The notes under the pieces: generated by a model
Told to the model about the DNA's origin: nothing
The model's database searches: none
What the model saw: the letters and a program-made list of their open reading frames with translations, nothing else
DNA from: Tidjanibacter sp.
Lineage (GTDB): Bacteria; Bacteroidota; Bacteroidia; Bacteroidales; Rikenellaceae
Assembly (NCBI GenBank): GCA_017936005.1
Contig: JAGBGK010000040.1
Location: forward strand, 1-48,908
Length of the DNA stretch: 48,908 nucleotides
Reading direction: 5' to 3'
Shown: positions 45,154 to 48,908 of the stretch, piece after piece
Position numbering within the stretch: position 1 is the stretch's first letter
Layout: each line of letters begins with the position of its first letter
Position numbers and translations under genes: made by a program

Positions 45154-45970
45154 ATTCTTCGGCCCTGTTTAGGTGTTCAATGCGATAGACCTGGTGGTAG
45201 GTGCGAGGCCCCTCGGAGGTCACCATATAATCGGCCGACACTCCTTGCCCCCTCAACTCCACGTTGAGTTCCGAGAGCTTATTGTTGAGGGTGCGCTGTA
45301 TCCCGTTGCCATTTTTCAACAATGCTTTCACTCGTGCACTCTTCACCTCAGAGCGCACCACAGATTCGTAAATCCTCACAAACTCCTTACGATTCTCGTT
45401 ATAAAGAGTTGACAAAGCTACCCCCTCCGGGTGGCGTACGAAGAAACGATAGAGTGCCATACTCCACGGACGAAGCACAACACCCCTGCCATCAATCACC
45501 ACCACGTTGTTTCCCACAAATTTCACCCCCTCTGGCACAGCATCCACAGGGCGGTAGAAAATAAGTGTGTCCTGCTCGTCGAGTTTTACCTTAAAATAGA
45601 CCTCATTTTTCTCTCCTTGCTCGTTTTCATAAGCCAGATAGCTACACGGCAGAAGACCACACAACAAACCACCATAGACCTCCTTATCGAAGGCGTGTTT
45701 GCGACGACAGGTCATACTGCACTCCACAGCCAATTCGCAGTCCTCACAAGGACTTTTGCGCTCCCAATACTCACTCAACTGCTCCCCATAAAGAAGTTCG
45801 TCAGAGAGTGTATTTGCCGCATCTTTAAGTGCCGAGATGACCTCCTCGTTGATGATTTGATACTTTACAACAAAACCATCCTCATCCATCTCGGCATACC
45901 TCCTGACGAGGTCTGCCGTCTGTGGAGTGAGCGTTGTGCGAGAAAGTTCTTCAAGTCGCAGGTTTGCCAT
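45152..45970 (-). CDS. Unrecognised protein with a CxxC-type Cys cluster
   Basis: 272 residues from the second ATG (MANLRLEELSRTTLTPQT); a start nine bases upstream is also possible. No family is recognised. At about residues 77-90 it has CEDCELAVECSMTC, a C-x2-C-x6-C-x3-C spacing, with further Cys in GGLLCGLLPCSYL, suggesting a Zn or Fe-S site. The C-terminal 130 residues (RPWSMALYRFFVRHPEGVAL, then YNENRKEFVRIYESVVRSEV) look helical and could be a winged-helix DNA-binding region. There is no signal peptide. It is flanked on both sides by a 21-bp inverted repeat, which could be operators or element ends. Confidence 0.65.
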   Translation of the reverse strand: MANLRLEELSRTTLTPQTADLVRRYAEMDEDGFVVKYQIINEEVISALKDAANTLSDELLYGEQLSEYWERKSPCEDCELAVECSMTCRRKHAFDKEVYGGLLCGLLPCSYLAYENEQGEKNEVYFKVKLDEQDTLIFYRPVDAVPEGVKFVGNNVVVIDGRGVVLRPWSMALYRFFVRHPEGVALSTLYNENRKEFVRIYESVVRSEVKSARVKALLKNGNGIQRTLNNKLSELNVELRGQGVSADYMVTSEGPRTYHQVYRIEHLNRAEE

Positions 45971-45985
45971 TATTGTCAACTTTTT

Positions 45986-46006
45986 AAGGTTTGTTTTAAG
46001 GTAATA
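45986..46006. repeat. 21-bp inverted repeat, right copy
   Basis: AAGGTTTGTTTTAAGGTAATA is the inverted partner of 45133-45153 (20 of 21). It lies 15 bases upstream of the gene's start, where an operator would be. It contains the direct sub-repeat AAGGT spaced 12 bases apart. Confidence 0.85.
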
Positions 46007-46073
46007 TGCAGTAATGTAAGTATTTATTCAATAGGTATTTACGCCAATCATTGCGTTTTTGTGTTTTTTAAGC

Positions 46074-47000
46074 CTATTGTGGAGGTTCTGTGGTAAGCCC
46101 ACGGGATATTTGTCGGCGCATAATCCACAGGTATTTGGCCCTTGCTGGGTGGAGTGTAAGGATGTGATATGTGCCCAAAACAATGGTTGCAACCCACTTG
46201 ACAACCTCGCTCATCAGACGGCCCGCATACCCCCCTGCAACCTTTGTGCGTATGCGTTCGCTTTGGCCAATACGAAAGCAAACTCGCTCGAAATAATCAC
46301 GTGTGAGTTTCGACTCCGGAATGATGTGTTGGATGTAGGCGGTGGGGATATAAAAAACCTTCTCTCCCGCATCGTGCAGGCGTGCATACAACTCTTTTTC
46401 CTCTCCTCCCAACAGGGTTGTACCCCTGCGACCAAGCGCAGGGTTGAAAGTCCCATATTTCTCAATGGCCGAGCGTCGTAGGGCCATATTTCCGCCCCCA
46501 AAGTATTTTCCCTCGGGGAATGGGATAACCCTATCGCCCAAGTCGAGCGTACCCGCAATGGGGCGTTCGGTGTGGCGGCTCATCCATTCGGGGCGACCAT
46601 TGGCATAGAGTGGCACGATGCGTCCTCCTGCGGCTACCGCTTCGGGGTGTGTGTCGAAGAATTGGAGGTAGTCGGCCAGCAGTTGGGGAGAGGCCATCTC
46701 GTCGTCGTCAATGATGGCGATAATCTCTCCTTGTGCCATCTCAATACCCTTGTTTCGAGCATACGACAGTCCTTGTCTTGACTCCTCGGTCAGTACCACG
46801 GCAATTTCGGGATGGGCAGAAGCAAACTCTCTAACCACATCCGCAGTGGTATCGGTAGAGTTATTGTTGACCACAACAGCCTCCCACAACTCGCTCGACA
46901 GGCTCTGGGTGAGCAGCGAATGGAGTGTGGTGCCTATGCGGGTGGCTCCATTAAAGGTGGCTATCACCAACGATATGCGCGGTTGTGTGTCGGATATCAT
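46074..47000 (-). CDS. Glycosyltransferase family 2
   Basis: Inverting GT-A glycosyltransferase, 308 residues from ATG 47000 (MISDTQPRISLVIATFNGAT). The open frame extends upstream to 47435, but that region is out of frame with and inside the phosphodiesterase gene. Features are the nucleotide-binding start ISLVIATFNGA, VVVNNNSTDTTADVV, the metal-binding DDD at 98-100 (AIIDDDEMASP) and the acceptor-side GGEEKELYARLHDAGE. A C-terminal hydrophobic stretch (VVKWVATIVLGTYHILTLH) suggests membrane association. It probably acts on cell-surface polysaccharide or glycolipid; the donor sugar is unknown. It lies 22 bases behind the phosphodiesterase gene. Confidence 0.88.
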   Translation of the reverse strand: MISDTQPRISLVIATFNGATRIGTTLHSLLTQSLSSELWEAVVVNNNSTDTTADVVREFASAHPEIAVVLTEESRQGLSYARNKGIEMAQGEIIAIIDDDEMASPQLLADYLQFFDTHPEAVAAGGRIVPLYANGRPEWMSRHTERPIAGTLDLGDRVIPFPEGKYFGGGNMALRRSAIEKYGTFNPALGRRGTTLLGGEEKELYARLHDAGEKVFYIPTAYIQHIIPESKLTRDYFERVCFRIGQSERIRTKVAGGYAGRLMSEVVKWVATIVLGTYHILTLHPARAKYLWIMRRQISRGLTTEPPQ

Positions 47001-47022
47001 ATTCGTTTTGCGGTAAAAAAGC

Positions 47023-48354
47023 CTATTCCACAAAGAGCCCCTTGACATCCTTCCACACGCAGTCGTTGTTATCGGCTGCATTGATGCCGAGGATGTGCGT
47101 AATGATAAGGTGGTCGTTGAGATTTTGGAACACCTTGTCGTGTGTGTAGCCCCTCTTGAAAGCAGGACCGCAACCATAGAAAACCATGTGCATATCCCTA
47201 TCGTAGGGATTGTAACCATGCGACGAGGCCTTAGCTTTGGGCCTACTGCTTCCATTTGTTTTGTCGTAGGCCACCTTCCAACCCGTTTCGGCCAACAACA
47301 CGATGGGATAGATACGGGTGGTGTAGGTGCCGTAGTGGAACTCCTCGGGCATATCCTCACGCAACCACACACGATAGTGGCCTTCGGCCTCCTTTGCTTT
47401 GAGGGCGTTGTAGGTCTTCTGGATGTTGGCAGCATTCTTGGGTTTGATGGTTACAGGGTTGGAGTTGTACCAATAGAAGTCGCCAAACTCCCTGATGAGG
47501 GGCTCGATGTTGTAGTATTTATCGGGGTTCAACTCGGTCATTCCGTGGTCGGCGGTGAAGATGAAGTTGATGTGCTCATAGACGGGCGACTTGCGCACCT
47601 CACGCATAAAATAGGCCAACACATCATCAATCTCCTCCACAATATCCTTGGTCTGTGTGGATGTGGGACTGTATGTGTGCTCAATAGCATCGGGCTCGTC
47701 GAAGTACCACATCACAAGGTTTGGAATATCCTCCACATTCTCTTTGCAAAGCGCTCCCAACACAAGGTCGGCCAACTGCTTGCGTGTGCGACGGGAGTCG
47801 TAGGACACGGCCACCGTAGGCTTGCGGCCATTAACATAGGCATCAACGCCCACCCAACCATAAACGTGAGCTTTGAGGCCCTGACGCTCCACAGTGTTCC
47901 AGATGGGTTCTCCCTTGTAGAAAGCAGCGTTTTCGCGAGCCTCGGCATCGGATATGGAGTAGGATTTGTAGAGTGTTTCGTCGTAGAAACTGTTGTTAAC
48001 AATGCCGTGATGGTCTGGATGCAAACCGGTTGCCATAGAGTAATGGTTGGGGAAGGTATTGCTGGGGAAGCAGGGCATAATCTCCGAATAGACACCCACG
48101 CTGGCGATGGAGTCGAGAGTTGGGGTGTCGTACATCGAGGCGAGGTCGTGGCGGAAAGCATCCATGGAGAGAATAACGACGTGCTTACCCTCATAGGAAT
48201 CCTTGTCAACCTCTCCTCCACCCTGTTCAGTGTCGGGCGTAGTAGGGGTATTGGTATTATTTCCGGGCCTTTGTACGGGGATTACTCTTGGTCCGCAACC
48301 AACGAAGAAGGCCACTAATAGGAGTGGCAGGAGGAACTTGAAGTTTCTTTTCAT
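47023..48354 (-). CDS. Alkaline phosphatase-superfamily phosphodiesterase (NPP-like) lipoprotein
   Basis: 443 residues from ATG 48354 (MKRNFKFLLPLLLVAFFVGC, lipidated Cys20), followed by a Pro/Thr/Asn linker. The type I phosphodiesterase/nucleotide pyrophosphatase domain is at about 57-430. The first metal Asp65 is in ILSMDAFRHD, the nucleophile Thr100 in FPSNTFPNHYSMATG, the second metal set in FDEPDAIEHTYSP and TADHGM, and the last His in ASSHGYNP. It would hydrolyse nucleotides or phosphodiesters at the cell surface or in the periplasm; the exact substrate is unknown. The longer frame to 48468 lacks a signal peptide at its start and is rejected. Confidence 0.88.
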   Translation of the reverse strand: MKRNFKFLLPLLLVAFFVGCGPRVIPVQRPGNNTNTPTTPDTEQGGGEVDKDSYEGKHVVILSMDAFRHDLASMYDTPTLDSIASVGVYSEIMPCFPSNTFPNHYSMATGLHPDHHGIVNNSFYDETLYKSYSISDAEARENAAFYKGEPIWNTVERQGLKAHVYGWVGVDAYVNGRKPTVAVSYDSRRTRKQLADLVLGALCKENVEDIPNLVMWYFDEPDAIEHTYSPTSTQTKDIVEEIDDVLAYFMREVRKSPVYEHINFIFTADHGMTELNPDKYYNIEPLIREFGDFYWYNSNPVTIKPKNAANIQKTYNALKAKEAEGHYRVWLREDMPEEFHYGTYTTRIYPIVLLAETGWKVAYDKTNGSSRPKAKASSHGYNPYDRDMHMVFYGCGPAFKRGYTHDKVFQNLNDHLIITHILGINAADNNDCVWKDVKGLFVE

Positions 48355-48378
48355 CGTATTAAGTGTTTGTTTGATAAA

Positions 48379-48386
48379 CAAAAGTA
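48379..48386 (-). promoter_or_regulatory. Possible -7 box of the phosphodiesterase-GT2 operon
   Basis: TACTTTTG on the minus strand matches TAnnTTTG, 24 bases upstream of the phosphodiesterase ATG. Confidence 0.5.
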
Positions 48387-48494
48387 TAAAATTTTTTCTT
48401 ATTCCACCCACCAAACAACGAATAAGACTCTTGATAGATTGTTTCTCCTCTTCCTGCACGCCTAACATACAAAACGCAACACCATAGCCCCCCT

Positions 48495-48829
48495 ATCGCA
48501 GGATGGCATAACAAAAGGCCCTCACTTAACGTGAAGGACTATCTGGATGCAACAAGTACACCTCCCCTACGAAAGGGGAGGACGGGAGGGGTGGTCGAAT
48601 ACTCTCCCCGCACACAAAACGCAAAACCGTTGGCCACATCGCAGGGTGGCATAACAAAAGGACCTCACTTAACGTGAAGGCCTATCTGGATGCAACAAGT
48701 ACACCTCCCCTACGAAAGGGGAGGACGGGAGGGGTGGTCGAATACTCTCCCCGCACACAAAACGCAAAACCGTTGGCCACATCGCAAAGGTGCATAACAA
48801 AAGGCCCTCACTTGATGTGAAGGCCTTTC
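48495..48829. repeat. 143-bp tandem repeat, two full copies and a partial third
   Basis: Units start at 48495, 48638 and 48781. The first two are almost identical over 143 bases; the third matches for about 50. Each begins with a terminator-like hairpin (GGCCCTCACTT-AACG-TGAAGGAC or close variants), then a CCTCCCC/GGGGAGG inverted repeat. No ORF is supported inside, so this 470-base gap holds only repeats. Confidence 0.88.
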
Positions 48830-48830
48830 C

Positions 48831-48908
48831 GTGTGCCTCAACCTGCCAGACTATCGAACTTTCATAGAGGACTACTTGAAGATTGTGGAGTTCATCGAGT
48901 GGTTGAAA
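48831..48908. other. Right window edge, possible coding fragment on either strand
   Basis: The last 78 bases are open on the plus strand (ending ...RTFIEDYLKIVEFIEWLK, possible GTG start at 48831). Equally, a minus-strand gene could enter from the right and end at the TAG at 48872-48874, with the hairpin at about 48800-48826 as terminator. The sequence does not decide between them. Confidence 0.25.

Noticed and set aside
46074..47435. 453-aa version of the glycosyltransferase
   Set aside because: The first 145 residues are an out-of-frame translation of the phosphodiesterase gene. The GT2 domain starts properly at 47000.
48495..48829. CRISPR array
   Set aside because: The unit is 143 bases with identical interior; there are no short repeats with variable spacers and no cas genes.

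Overview
The window reads as chromosomal DNA of a Bacteroidales bacterium, probably a gut commensal. Support comes from a complete starch-utilisation (Sus) locus with SusC, SusD, GH97 and surface lipoproteins, from fimbrillin-like and BACON-like lipoproteins, from repeated TAnnTTTG-type -7 promoter boxes, and from A-rich leaders without clear Shine-Dalgarno sequences. I do not assign a genus. No CRISPR array, prophage or insertion sequence was seen.

Layout. 1-0.95 kb: CDP-alcohol phosphatidyltransferase, a tRNA-Ala(GGC) with its terminator, and a duplicated fragment of the tRNA 3' end. 1.1-5.5 kb: TonB-like protein, hflX-upp, a small lipoprotein and a CarboxypepD/coiled-coil secreted protein. 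5.5-7.4 kb, minus strand: pyrH, a thioredoxin-like gene and frr. 7.5-9.4 kb: dxs, followed by two terminators and a perfect heptamer tandem repeat. 9.6-13.5 kb, minus strand: a 39-aa small ORF, a large multidomain lipoprotein and an extracellular nuclease that continues in the same frame after one TGA. 13.6-19.2 kb, minus strand: a pullulanase lipoprotein, a LytS/LytR-type two-component pair and two membrane proteins.

19.4-38.5 kb is a starch/maltodextrin locus on the plus strand. The first block is an MFS maltose-type transporter, a fimbrillin-GH13 fusion lipoprotein, a SusA-like neopullulanase and a CBM20-GH77 4-alpha-glucanotransferase. The second is susC, susD and a short SusE-like starch-binding lipoprotein. 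Next comes susB (GH97), and last a 43-aa small ORF with another fimbrillin-like/starch-binding lipoprotein. In outline, surface lipoproteins bind and cut starch, SusC/D import maltooligosaccharides, periplasmic SusA and SusB trim them, the MFS protein moves maltose or maltodextrin inward, and MalQ remodels glucans in the cytoplasm. No SusR-type regulator is present in the window.

38.6-48.9 kb: tRNA-Thr(CGT) with a 60-bp duplication of its terminator; a glmM-cstA-TPR operon on the minus strand; rnr on the plus strand; an unrecognised Cys-motif protein flanked by 21-bp inverted repeats; a phosphodiesterase lipoprotein and GT2 glycosyltransferase pair; and a 143-bp tandem repeat at the right edge.

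The most interesting signals are two paralogous small-ORF plus fimbrillin-lipoprotein units, the in-frame TGA that splits the lipoprotein-nuclease, the reuse of one fimbrillin-like N-terminal module with three different cargos, and the inverted repeats around the Cys-motif gene.
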